64,000 nt of DNA from Ailanthus altissimus (Eukaryota > Streptophyta > Magnoliopsida > Sapindales > Simaroubaceae). Below are positions 23,166 to 33,811 of the stretch, one piece after another. The translations under genes were made by a program, and so were the position numbers. The stretch is from assembly GCA_946807835.1 (NCBI GenBank), contig OX327693.1, positions 3,489,501 to 3,553,500 of the forward strand, read 5' to 3'. A model generated the notes under the pieces. It ran no database searches. It was not told the origin of the DNA and saw only the letters and a program-made list of their open reading frames with translations. Every line of letters begins with the position of its first letter. Position 1 is the stretch's first letter.

Positions 23166-23939
23166 GAGAAAAAGAAGAAATTCTATTACAAAAGTGATTA
23201 AAAGAAAAATAGGAATATCATAAGTTTGGGGGAAGAGATGAATAATCAAGGAGGAGAAGGAATCAAGAAGTTTTTAAGTAAAGTCTAAGTGTTAATGGTG
23301 TGATTTGCGCTTTATATCCCACCTTGACCTTAGCCTTACATTATAAGTTAATTAAAGTCGTAAATAGATCCCTAGACATGTTTATTTCTACATTAGTGGA
23401 GAGTAGTATGAAAAAGAAAGCTTATGGTAGTGTTATAATTAAAAATATGCTAAGATATCATATTTATATATTTCTTAAGTATTGAATAAAACTATATTCT
23501 ATTTGACTAATCTACCAAGAAAACTCCAAGTTCACCTTAAAGCAACAACCATAACTAAAAGGTGACTTAAAAATCCTTTTCGACCCATTAGGAGAAGTGT
23601 ACTATAAAGTGATTGCTTAATAGAGCATGAGTTCCCATCCTTGGTTCATTGATTATTAGATTGACTTCACCAAGTTCAATCTTTCTATAATTCTCATGAT
23701 CTATGAGAAACTCTTTCTCTAAAATGGTGGAATATCGAAAAACAAACACACTTTGTTTCTCTTAATCATAGAACTAGTATTTTATTGTGTTAACATGATA
23801 CACAACGAACCTATACATGGTACCTCTTGGGGGTTATTTTATCCTGTTGAGTAACTCTTACAAAATAAGATACCGTGCTGCGTAACTCTCATGTAAGCAA
23901 GACAACCCCAAGTCTTAACTTATTTAAGCCATGGCTTCT

Positions 23940-24300
23940 TTCACTTCTGTATCTCATATGGAATGAAAAGAATAGCTTCTGATAGAACTCTACTTAATAA
24001 GCAGTCGTCTTTGGAGCAGATACTCATAGATATAGATCGGTAACACTCATTATCAATCAGACCACATCTAAGAAAGCCCGATTCCTCATCTCTAAAATAT
24101 CATTATGTTGTGGATTACCCGGAGGACTATAATGAGTAAGAATTTCATTCTTTCTTAATCAAACGAAAACTTGCTATTAATGTACTCACTACCTTGATCT
24201 AATCGAAGGAGATGTGATGTATATTCTGGTATATATTTGGCCATCTCCGAGAATACGTTATTCATAAACTGGTTAAGTCTGTATGGTCAAATTAGGAATC
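23940..24300 (-). pseudogene. Copia integrase fragment, element A
   Basis: Minus-strand reading gives LRLDQGSEYINSKF (second Asp block, usually L-R-S-D-x-G-G-E-Y) at about 24168-24210, then after a frame change HYSPPGNPQHNDILEMRNRAFLDVV at 24060-24134, the block with the catalytic Glu (usually PPGTPQQNG-xE-RNRTL). The Glu is kept. Several stops follow. Identification rests on these two blocks, in the expected order and spacing. Confidence 0.75.
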
Positions 24301-24732
24301 CAACCATCCTTAACCAGACAGATAAGCGTCTCACGCCTATATGACCAAAACGTATATACTACAGCTCCGTATCATTTAAGGATTGCTATTTATAGACATT
24401 TTCAATCGTATATAATGTCCATTTATTAACTAACATTTAGCTAATAAAATATTATACTAATTATGCAATATAACTATTGTATTACATACAAGAAGTAAGT
24501 CAAGTTGCCCAACAACTTGGACCTGCAAGAAATCACTATTTCTTTACTCTTAACATTACTTCTACAAAGCTGTTGCATTGAAGTCTCTCTTAATCCGTAC
24601 AACATATTGCATATATGAGAGAGCCTCACAGTATCTTATACCTAGCTTGAATTAACATCATATGCCATAGAAATGTCTATGTTTGTGAAGCATAAATCTA
24701 TGGGAGTCTTCTTGATAATTATAAGGCTTCTA

Positions 24733-24790
24733 AGGTAGGGGGATTTCCAATACCCAACCTTACTATAGTGGAAACACTTTTCATCTACAC
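24733..24790 (-). pseudogene. Gag zinc knuckle, element A (decayed)
   Basis: The minus strand reads KCFHYSKVGYWKSPY, recognisable as a decayed CFHC-x-K-x-GHWKRNC knuckle: two Cys are Tyr or Pro and the His is Tyr. Position between gag and integrase is as expected for copia. Confidence 0.6.
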
Positions 24791-24899
24791 TTTTTTTGTT
24801 GATCTTTGGATAAATATTGTCTTTGAGGATTTATGCTGGGTATCTGCCTTATCTTCTTCTCTTTATGCACTTGGTCTCACCAAATATACTTGGAGTAGA

Positions 24900-26040
24900 A
24901 GATGAAGCACCCTGAATAAAAAAGGTCACACTCTCTCTATTTAATCCTCTAGAGAGGGGTTATCAGAAATACCTTACGGTAAACTCTAATCAATAATAAA
25001 TATAAATTTTTTTGAATCTAGAACACTTCTGAGATTCAGCCATTAGTCAGAGTAATTCCTAGTACACTAGAGTTGAACTGCATCAATTATGCACACCAAT
25101 TGATTCGTAGTGGCCATTAGACTTGACAGGCCAAACTAACGGAGATGTAAACGGAATGGTCATTAAATCGCTAATAGAACATTTTAAATCATAGGTATAT
25201 TAATTATACATTTTTGATTTAAAAAGCCCTCCCACTACTTTATATAATCTCAGTAATCTCTCAAATGAAAAATTGATAATTTAAACTCTTTTAAACTATA
25301 CAGCAGGAAGTACATCCCGTTAAAATTTACTCGGGCCTTATGCCATAGCAATATTGGCATTCGTAAACCCAATAGATAGACAACATTTGTCAATTGCATC
25401 TCATGCAACTTTTACCACTTGATCCTGAATACACCTTGTCAATATTGGGTAAGTGTATTCCAGATTAACTTGTCAATGATCAAATATATGCTACTGATAC
25501 TACCCTCACGTTGTAGTAATATTGGACAATACTTTTGCATATATTTGCCTCATCTCATGTTTAACCGGTATAGTCCAAGCCCAACCGACCAAGTCCCTCA
25601 CGCTGTAGCAATATTGGAAAAAGGCCGACGTGACTCGTCTAACACCGTATTGACAAGACGGATCAGAATAAAATATTATCTCATAATGTAATATTCTTCA
25701 ATCTGATTAAGAGAGATTTTTCTATCTTTGGTCTCCATTCTCCTAGGAAGAGTGATTCTCAATTAATTGATTTTTCTATGTAAGCACAACTAATCCCCAC
25801 CAGTAGGTCTCCCATTGCGGTTATTAACAAAAAACAATTAATTCCAGTTTATAATGTAGACCGATAACTCTTTATCACTGCATCTCATAAATCCCGATTT
25901 ATAATGTAGACTGATAACTTTTATCACTACATCTCATAAATCTACATATGCAAAATTATTTTTTAAATACTATTCAAAAATATTCTAGCAATGAATAGTT
26001 AAAAATTCATTGTTTGTGTGTTATTGTTCAAGTGAACAGT
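24900..26040 (-). pseudogene. Decayed copia gag region, element A
   Basis: No open frame remains, but 25000-25780 aligns by eye with 30930-31720 of element B. Shared phrases include GGTAAGTGTnTTCCAGAT, ATATTGGACAATAC, TTGCCTCATCTCAT and GCAAGCACAACTAAT. Since B still has readable gag, this is gag by homology. Nothing can be said about function beyond that. Confidence 0.5.
25848..25946. repeat. Tandem duplication, unit about 48-50 bp
   Basis: Two adjacent copies, each TTTATAATGTAGAC-GATAACT followed by TTATCACTnCATCTCATAAAT. It is near the start of the decayed gag of element A. Confidence 0.8.
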
Positions 26041-26290
26041 ACCCCCAGCACCGCAGCACCAACACACATTGTTGCAGTGCTAAAAGGTCAAACCTCCAAC
26101 GCTGCGGCGCTCCAGCTTCACCACTGAGGCATGAATTTTAGAAACTTAGTGCCCTAGAGCAGGCTCGCCAGCGCCCCGGCATTGTGAGAAAGAACTCCCA
26201 TCACTGCAACGCTAGGCCTTCAGCGCTGAGAGGTCAAACCTCGGGAACTGCAGTGCTAGCCTCTTTGCGCTGTAGCGCCCAGTGAACTTT
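26030..26290 (-). repeat. GC-rich repetitive leader of element A
   Basis: A local GC-rich island in AT-rich DNA. The words GCAGTGCTA, CAGCGCTGA, GCTGCGGCGCTCC and AGGTCAAACCTC recur; AGGTCAAACCTC occurs at about 26086 and 26231. It lies between the primer site and gag, so it is the probable untranslated leader. A weaker cousin of the ACTGTTCACTGTAGC-type words is seen in the LTR at 60270-60530. Confidence 0.6.
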
Positions 26291-26385
26291 CATTTTGCCA
26301 TACCTATTTCAACACTTAAAATGCGCCATTTTCACTGGGCTTTTTGCATCCATTCACTCAAACCACACCAAAATATACCTTAATT

Positions 26386-26398
26386 GGCTCTGATACCA
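26386..26398 (-). other. Primer-binding site, tRNA-iMet type, element A
   Basis: Element strand reads TGGTATCAGAGCC, a perfect match to the expected initiator-Met complement. It is six bases from the LTR start at 26405. Confidence 0.88.
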
Positions 26399-26404
26399 TT
26401 TTAT

Positions 26405-28453
26405 TGGATGAGGATCTAATACATATGGGTGTATGCATGTGCTATTGTGCCTATTACCTAAATACGTATCAAATACGAATTTCTACGCGGCGAAAGTGTA
26501 AAACATGCAATAAATACAAAAAATAAATATATTAATCACATTAATATATAATTATGGTAGAGAACTCATCTCAACGTGTAATGTTATACACATATTTTCC
26601 TAGAGTTCGCATAGAGACCAACTCACAGGCAGTTCTAGTCACCAACTTGGTGGGCTTAGTGAGCTAGAACAACAATCTTATATGCAACACTAGGTTTAAT
26701 GCTTAAACCCTAAAATGACTAGTGTGTGTTTTTATCATTTTCTCTAAAAGGATAAGAAATAGAGAATAAAGCAATTTATAATTGCTTCTATGGCACCATA
26801 GGAAAATGAAACAATTTATTTTTTCTTATTTTTTCCTTTTTTTTTCTCCTCCTCCTTCTTCTTTTTCTTCTCATTGTCTCCATTTCTTTTGCTCCTCCTA
26901 TGGGTATAATGCCTAACACACACACACACACACACTTCTCTCTTTGTTTCTTTATATATATAATATAATATATTATATAATATAAATAATAATATAATAA
27001 TATATTATATAATATAATAAGAGAGATATTTTGATTATTTAACCATTAAATAATTAAAGTGAAAAATGACCATTTTGCCCCTCATAAATAGTTACCAAGT
27101 TTACCCCCTAATGGGTCCCTATGGTAAACTCAACTAAGGGTCCACAATACGTCACGTGTCATAATACAATTAATAAATAATAATTATTAATTAATTATTG
27201 TATTTAACACTTAAATACAGACACGCACGCATTCTTGTGGTAAAGTTGAATATTGCTGGACTAAACATTTTAATCCGGCACGTTGCCTCAGTACATAACA
27301 AGTATACTCCATATCGCGGGACTCCCGAGGTCCTACGCCCGATTTGTCAAATTGAATTATTCAATGAGTTCGTGAGTAACGCCCCATGCACAGGTCATGG
27401 ATATTACAAATCAGCACGTTGAACCATGCAAATCGAGGTTACAACGTATACGTAGAGTCATTTTGTCATGATATCCTGGATGTGCGAAGATATAGATTAT
27501 CATCATCAAATCCTCTAGTGCTTATCCATGTCTTATCTCCAAACTTGTATCTTATTGAACAATATGTGCAAACTCCTTTACAACATTGTTCTACCCTGGC
27601 GGAACTCTTTCGCAGGATTAATGCTTATAGCCACAAGACTTTCTGAGATATAGTCTCGAAGTATTTAGATATTGAACTCCCTATACGAACTGACGGATCT
27701 CATATCTATACGCACCAAACTCTATAATCATCGGACCATACCCAGCGACATCTAGCGGTCACACCATGAAAGGTCTATGGCATGTGTAGAACTAAAGTAT
27801 AGTGGATCACTTACAAGCCTACTGTGGCACTCAGGTTAAAAGACCACGTATACTACTTAACTCGAGAGAACCCTCTGTTGACAGCTTATATAAGATGTCT
27901 ATCAGAGGCCCTCGCAAATCTGTCCTATATCCAGTCCTAACTGGATACCTATATGTCAATACGAGCTCCAAGATCACAGTCGGTTATGAACGACCATCTA
28001 TACCTTATAGGTACAACATATGCTGATCTATATATAAAGGTATCCACCAACATACCTGCATCAGCAGAAATAGATCGAGGATAATTATTCGAGAACATAC
28101 TTACGTAACTAGCATTTTCTAGCACCTAATTACAACTCTTGCAACTATGCAGTTAATAGTATATTCCCAAGTCTATGTCCCATTACAGATAAGGCTCTAA
28201 GTCTTGGATCTGCTGAGTATTATAACCAGCTAACACTTAGCATTTATATCTCTCAGCGTGGCTAACTATGAGCCCCTATCTAAACTCTTTTAGATCTGAT
28301 TTGAATTAAACTCCTTCAGATCGTACAATGTCTGTAATGTTATATGCATAGTATCATATTAATGGGTATTAGCCATTTAATGGGAATGTAAACTTGTATA
28401 AATACACAAGTATATATACATTCAGGAATGTCATGTAAGCACCGACCCTAACA
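26405..28453 (-). repeat. 5' LTR of element A, long LTR copy R3
   Basis: It starts TGGATGAGG at 26405 and ends CGACCCTAACA at 28453, matching the ends of copy R4 (45041 and 50017). Landmarks are a C/T-rich block at 26820-26885, an AC microsatellite, AT-rich tract 26950-27030, and the shared core 27800-28010. Small open frames inside are not genes. R3 supplies the empty-site sequence for the solo LTR insertion in R4. Confidence 0.83.
26916..26935. repeat. (AC)10 microsatellite
   Basis: Ten uninterrupted AC units inside LTR copy R3. Confidence 0.95.
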
Positions 28454-28734
28454 ATAATAAAATAAAAATTACACAAGAAAATAGTTCTATCAGAAGGGAG
28501 AAGTAACTCAAAAGTTGTAATAGTTTTAACCTTTAGGAAATCTCTATTTCCCATACAAAGTTGTACCTTTCCCTACTATAGTTGTTTAGCTTCTTTAAGA
28601 CTCTGCAACAAATTGCAGATGTGAGAAGGATATACAGTATCTAATATACAATGAGTTCTAGTATAAAAAACTAATAAAATGGCAATAAAAGGTAAACATA
28701 TACCTAAGGGGTTCATTTTTATTATGGTAAGGTA

Positions 28735-28783
28735 ATTTGGACAATTACATTTCCAGTGTCTATCTTCACTGCAATGGAAGTAC
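28735..28783 (-). pseudogene. Gag zinc knuckle, element B
   Basis: The minus strand reads KKKYFHCSEDRHWKCNCP. Compared with the usual CFHCxKxGHWKRNC, the first Cys is Tyr and Gly is Arg; the His and last Cys are kept. It marks the 3' part of gag. Confidence 0.7.
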
Positions 28784-29039
28784 TTTTTTTTACCTTTACT
28801 CTTTTATTATGGCTTGGATTTGACATGTCTCTAAGGACATGTAAATGGTATCTGCTACACTTTCTTCTTCCTTTTAAACTTTCTCAAGCCATTAAGAAAA
28901 AAGATGAAGCACCCTGTACATAGAAGGTTAAACCCCTTTTGTTCATGTCCTTATAGTTGTCTTTAACATGTTATACAGATCAGCATAGGTATGAGTCAAC
29001 TTTGCATGTTAAAATCCATAATGAATTATGCAAATGATC

Positions 29040-29340
29040 CTAGTATAGATTTGAGAATTAAACTATTCTTCAAGGTATTGTTCAGAATGATTTCCATCAT
29101 TTCTATGCAAGAAATCATATAAAGCATATGCGGAATAATTGGACTGCCCTTTGTTAGTCTAGCGTCAAAGAGTGTTTTGGAGACCCGATACATTATCATC
29201 TGAGGTCAATCACCAAATAGCTCATTCAAATGAATCATTATACTACTTACACTATCCATGTGCATATTCTTTGAAATGCACATGGCCAGCCATATTAAGG
29301 ATATGTCATTCAAGTAACATTTTATTGCTTGGTGGTTAAG
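29040..29340 (-). pseudogene. Gag fragment, element B (central block)
   Basis: With one stop the minus strand reads MDSVSSIMIHLNELFGD, then MIMYRVSKTLFDARLTKGSPI, matching the copia gag block around HL-ELFGEQ--M-RY--SK-L and K-EG-S---H. It is out of register with the second gag piece at 30710, which overlaps it in content. Confidence 0.7.
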
Positions 29341-30700
29341 AAATTATTATAATAAAGAATTTAAATAATATTAAGTGCAATGGTCGCTTTTTGATTGGCT
29401 AGTTTGGGCGGTCAAAATTTGCTTTATAAGGGAACTTGTTTCATTTTCTTTGCATCAAAACAACGAGAAATAGAAGCAAATTGATAGTAGAATAAGAGGA
29501 AAAAAAAACTGAGAGAAGAAGAGAGAAAAAAAAAGAAAGAAAAAGAGAGGAAAAAAAAGAAGAAGAAAGAAAAAGGAAAAACAACTGAGAGAGAAATAGA
29601 AAAGAAAAATAAAAAGAAAATACAAAAAATAAGTTTGGGTAGTTAGATTTACACCCAGTGATTCAACAGGTAATAGTTTATGATGTTAGAATATTTGTGT
29701 TTCAGTTTTTATACTACGTATCAATACTAATAATATATTTTTACACCTTATGATATAGGAGGAATACCGATAGCTGGCAGACTCTAAAATTCAATATAGT
29801 TTAGGATTAGCGCAAATTTATGAGTGAATAACTATATATATAGTTTCCAATACAGCAGTTTATGATTTGATTATACGTTATCAAATTTACTTTGTTCATG
29901 ATTTATTTTTAGATAGATAAATATTTATGCTAATTAGTATATTCAAAAATATTTTAGAATTTATTATAGTATAACTTATGATTATATTCAGTGAAAAAAT
30001 ATTTATTTTAGGATAATTATACTTCCATTAGAGTATATAATAGTATTTTTTGAACTGCCATATGCGTACCTTCTTATTTAGTGTAGTTGCTCTGCGCATG
30101 CATTAGACCAATTTACTTTGCTCTGCCCAAGCGATGTAGCATTCCGCCGGGTTATACAAGCTCAGATCCCCCACTTTTGCCTGTGCGTGAGTTACTCCGC
30201 CATATTAGACTAGCTTTTTCCTAAGTACAATATATTCAACTTCAGAATAGTTTTTATGACAGCTTATGCTTCTAGATTTTTAGATTCCTAGCATTTTGTT
30301 ATGATTTTTAGCTTAGTATAGATTTTTATGACAACTCATATTTTCAATATAGTTTTATTGATTACTCAGGATCAATTTCATAATTATTTTATATTATTGA
30401 TTTTTACGTGTACATTACATATAGTATTATTGAAAACCTATTATTTACAATATATATAAGCTATATAATATTTTTTAGATTATGTCCACTTACTAAGCCA
30501 CAAGCTCACCCTTTTTTTTTCTATTTTCCTTATTTATTTTTTAGGTTGTTATAGGGATTTGTGCAATGTGATACAATCTTCACATTTCGAGGTTAGTCCA
30601 TAACGCGTATAGTTGCATGAGTTATAATGTTTTGTATATTATATACACGTGTACATTTTTGTTTGGGCACGTAGCCTCGTTGTATCATATGCAATGAGTA
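29341..30700. repeat. Unassigned insertion, possible solo LTR, with polypurine tract
   Basis: This stretch interrupts gag-related sequence on both sides. It contains TTTATAAGG at about 29424, a purine-only tract at about 29495-29600 and a less AT-rich block at 30060-30235, an arrangement similar to plant LTRs with promoter and leader. No terminal TG/CA pair or target duplication could be fixed by eye, so identity is open. Confidence 0.4.
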
Positions 30701-31760
30701 AAAAATATATTAGTCCCATGTCATCATAAGATCCACCTTGAATATCGAGAAGGGCTTGGGTCGGGTTCTGTCATATTTTCTCTGAAGGTTAGTAGACATT
30801 GAGGCCAAAATATATGAATTGACTTTTAAATAAACATCTATCCATTTCTGATAAGTTTCAACTTCTTCTGAAGTGGCAATATCAGAAACACATATGGGCA
30901 TTTTCTGATCAATAACATGCTTAAGTTTTTTTTAATCTAGAACTTTTCTTAAATTCATTAGCTAGTTAGAATAATTCTCAGCACCTATCAATTTATGTGC
31001 ATATAATATACAAACCATTGGGTTACTAGTAGTCATTTTATCTTTGAAAAATAAAAGAGAAGATGTTAGTAGAACATTTCTAATCGTTAAAACACTTTAG
31101 ATCATGGATAGAACAACTTATATGTTATTCAATCTAAAGATGTCCTACCACTGCTTTACATTTTCCCTTTAGTCTCTCAAACGAGGAAAATAAAAGTTTA
31201 ACTTCTTAAAGTTTATAGTGGAAAGTAAACCAAATTAGAATTTACTAAAACTTCACGCTTTAGTGACATTGGTCTTTGTCAACCCAAAAGATAGACAACT
31301 CTTATCAATTATATTTCATGCAACTCATAATACTAGTCCTAAACACACTTTATCCTCACACTTTATTGATATTTGGTAAGTGTGTTCCAGATCATCTTGT
31401 CAATTATCAAATATAAATTACTGATATTATCCTTACACTTTAGTAATATTGGACAATACATTCACTTATATTTGCCTCATCTCATATTTAATCGGTATAG
31501 TCTAAACCACTCTGACCAGTCCCTCACACTTTAACGATATTGAAAATGATTGAAGTGATTCTTTTAACACCGTATTAACAAGACAGACCGTGTATAACAT
31601 TCTCCAAGAATGAAACACATAATAATCTCATCTTGAGAGATTTTAAGGCCATCTATATCTCATGAGGATAAATTTCTCAAACCTTTATTTTTATATGCAA
31701 GCACAACTAATTCCTACAAATAGTTCTCCTATTATATCTAACAACGTAAACAAATGATTA
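30700..31760 (-). pseudogene. Gag N-terminal region, element B
   Basis: 30710-30901 reads YQKWIDVYLKVNSYILASMSTNLQRKYD, the copia gag block (usually Y-KW---------YILASM---LQ). Upstream to 31760 is homologous to the decayed gag of element A, with stops. Its content overlaps the block at 29040-29340, which suggests a duplication or two gag copies joined. Confidence 0.65.
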
Positions 31761-31979
31761 TTTGATTAAGCAACAATATAATGGCTTGATCAATATGTCA
31801 TTATATAGATTAAAGAATTCAATTAAATGAAAAACATAAAGCTTTAGCATTCAAAATGCAAGTTGCAACACCGGGCTTCTATAAAAGTTTTTCCATCGCA
31901 GTTTTGGACCTCGATGTCAAACATCACTCCATTGTCCAACAATACACAACTCTTGTGTTACACACTCAACACACATCTT

Positions 31980-31991
31980 GCTCTGATACCA
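31980..31991 (-). other. Primer-binding site, tRNA-iMet type, element B
   Basis: Element strand TGGTATCAGAGC, perfect, just before a TG at 31993 where an LTR would start. Confidence 0.85.
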
Positions 31992-31992
31992 A

Positions 31993-32440
31993 TGTTGTAA
32001 TCGAGTATGTGTATGTGTAGTAAAACGTGAATGCATAATATACATTTCAAAATCACATAAGCACAGACAGTTCTATCAGCAATAAAAAATATTGCTGAAG
32101 TGTTATTCTCCAGTGTGTGGTATATGTTATTCTTCCCTCTTTTAAAGGGTCTGTGCGTTTGAGCATAAGTCAGTATGTAAATATAATATTTTAGGTTATA
32201 TTTCTCTTTTATGAAAAGGTACTTACTTTTTTCCTCCTTTATAGGGTCCATGTTCACCTTTTATAGGGTCTCTTCTCTAGTGTGGGGTATATGTTATTCT
32301 TCCCTTATTTATGGTAGTATATATTTTTGAACACGTGTCAATGTATAAATATAATGTATTATTCTAATAATCCTCTTATTGTAGTATCAATGGTCCTCTT
32401 ATATTATATAAGTATTAAAAAAAAATCAATCTCTTTAGAG
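31993..32440 (-). repeat. Probable 5' LTR of element B, internally duplicated
   Basis: It begins TGTTGTAATCG beside the primer site. The phrase CTCnAGTGTGGGGTATATGTTATTCTTCCCT occurs at about 32103 and 32270, indicating an internal repeat of about 165 bases. The right limit is not defined; AT-rich sequence runs into the TRIM. Confidence 0.5.
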
Positions 32441-32449
32441 TAGTCTATC

Positions 32450-32651
32450 TGAAAGAGCCCACTCAGATCCTTATGTAAGGTATTGTCCGCTTTGGGGTTC
32501 ACACACACGTCCATCCCTTTTACAATTTTGTTCTTTATGGGCGGAATGAATCACCATCCCCAAAAGGTGCCTCACAAGGGTAGAAGGTGTTTCTCTTTAT
32601 AAGGCCTTCACTTTGGACAAGTCTGCCCGATGTAGAATTTGGGTCATTACA
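32450..32651 (-). repeat. TRIM 3' LTR, 202 bp
   Basis: Direct repeat of 32698-32899, same length, roughly 85 percent alike by eye, with TG/CA ends. Confidence 0.9.
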
Positions 32652-32683
32652 ATACCCTCACCATCAAAACAGAGCCATCCTCA

Positions 32684-32695
32684 GCTCTGATACCA
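32684..32695 (-). other. TRIM primer-binding site
   Basis: Element strand TGGTATCAGAGC, perfect initiator-Met complement, two bases from the LTR. Confidence 0.9.
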
Positions 32696-32697
32696 AA

Positions 32698-32899
32698 TGA
32701 AAGAGCCCACTCAGATCCCTGTTCAAGGTATTGTCCGCTTTGGGGTTCACACACGCGTCCTTCCTCCTCACGGTTTTGTCTTTTATGGGCGGAACGTATC
32801 ACCATTCCCGAAAGGCGCTTCGTAAGGATAGAGAGAATTTCTCCTTATAAGATCTTCACTTTAGAAGAATCTACCTGATGTGGGATTTAAATCGTTACA
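32698..32899 (-). repeat. TRIM 5' LTR, 202 bp
   Basis: Partner of 32450-32651. It adjoins the primer site. On the element strand it starts TGTAACGATTTAAATCCCACATC, a form common in plant TRIM and small LTR ends. Confidence 0.9.
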
Positions 32900-33811
32900 C
32901 TATAATTTCACTCGGCTAAAGACAACACTTGTTTAATAAAAGATAACAATATCAGATAATAATTATTATGTACTCCATAAACTATTTATCAAGGTTTACA
33001 ATAATGTTAAAATCTGATGGAAGAGTTTCCTTTTTTCTTTAGTTTTCTGATAAAGATTTAAAAAACTATCTACATTTTTATGTAACTTTAAGTTAAACAC
33101 TCCTTTATTTCTACAATATATAAAAAAAAAAAATGGATTTGTTGCAGCTGTAATAAAGAAGAAAATGCTCGCAATTATGCTCAGCGGGCCTGTGAAAATG
33201 AACTATCACATGACAGAAGACTCCGAGTTCTTTTTTCTTTTTCCTTTGGACTTGTCTTGTATTACTGATGGCGGTGGTGGTTAAGATTCTGAGAAAATAG
33301 TAAGCACACTTTCGTACAAATCTTGAATATTTTATTTATTAAAAAATATTGACCAAACCTACCTTACAGGTTCTAGAGAGTTTTTTACGTGTCAAATTTG
33401 AATTTTATCTCAGTCTAATACTTATCTTAGCTACAAAAAAGTTTGACATGTGAATATCATTGATAATGTTTCTATCAAAACATTATCAATAATGAATTTG
33501 GCAACCCTATTAAAAGTGCAAATAAACAAAAGACGATATTGTCTGTCATGATTGACTCATAGCTGCGCCTGATCTACCACTGGTAGGCCAAGAAGAAAAC
33601 TTAGAAACTCAAATAGATTAATTAAATTGCAAATAGATAAATCAACCCTTCTGAACGAACTTTCCGGATAATGTAATGCTTAAAAAAAAAGTAAAACAAT
33701 AACAATTATCTCCATAAATTTCAGTTTCATTATTAATTTAAAGGACGTACGTGCAGAAATAAATTGCTACAGAATAATATTAGAGATAAAGGTGCATAAT
33801 TTATTCATAGG
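32900..33811. other. Intergenic, downstream of the transporter gene
   Basis: No gene or repeat recognised. An A-run lies at 33121-33133. GTTTGACATGTGAATATCATTGATAATG and a reversed echo (CATTATCAATAATG) at 33440-33495 could form a weak hairpin. The transporter transcript probably ends here: TTTATT at 33802-33807 (AATAAA on the minus strand) is only a few bases after the stop and further TTTATT at about 33760 is more typical in distance. Confidence 0.45.

Larger units (their letters stand above)
23166..28453 (-). mobile_element. Truncated copia element A with 5' LTR
   Basis: On the minus strand: LTR R3 (26405-28453), primer site, GC-rich leader, decayed gag with zinc knuckle, integrase fragment, then the R2 LTR. 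RT and RNase H are absent: only about 0.8 kb separates integrase from R2. 23166-23640 has no identifiable element coding; it includes an open frame 23300-23485 with no recognised domain. The gag-side half (24550-25780) is related to 28600-31760. Confidence 0.65.
28454..32449 (-). mobile_element. Truncated copia element B
   Basis: Read on the minus strand: LTR from 31993, primer site, gag pieces and a zinc knuckle at 28735-28783, then the end of LTR R3. Pol is missing entirely. Its gag is related to that of element A, but its LTR start (TGTTGTAATCG) differs. An unrelated stretch (29341-30700) divides the gag pieces. Limits of its LTR are uncertain; 31993-32440 is the best guess, with the TRIM beginning at 32450. 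Confidence 0.6.
32450..32899 (-). mobile_element. TRIM: miniature LTR retrotransposon, 450 bp
   Basis: Two direct 202 bp terminal repeats (32450-32651 and 32698-32899) flank a 46 bp internal region with no coding. Each repeat starts TGAAAGAGCCCACTCAGATCC and ends GTyAyTACA on the plus strand. The internal part holds an initiator-Met-type primer site at its right and a purine-rich GATGGTGAGGG (element strand) at its left. Flanks are CTATC and CTATA, a likely 5 bp target duplication with one change. TRIMs depend on other elements for enzymes. Confidence 0.92.

Noticed and set aside
27198..28026. Three plus-strand open frames of 74-86 codons
   Set aside because: They lie inside LTR copy R3, and the related copies R1, R4 and R5 do not keep them open.
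23166..28453. R2 and R3 as the original LTR pair of element A
   Set aside because: They look too different, with R2 closer to R1 and R5; kept only as a possibility pending alignment.
32639..32878. 79-codon open frame
   Set aside because: Lies entirely across the TRIM LTR and internal region, which are non-coding.
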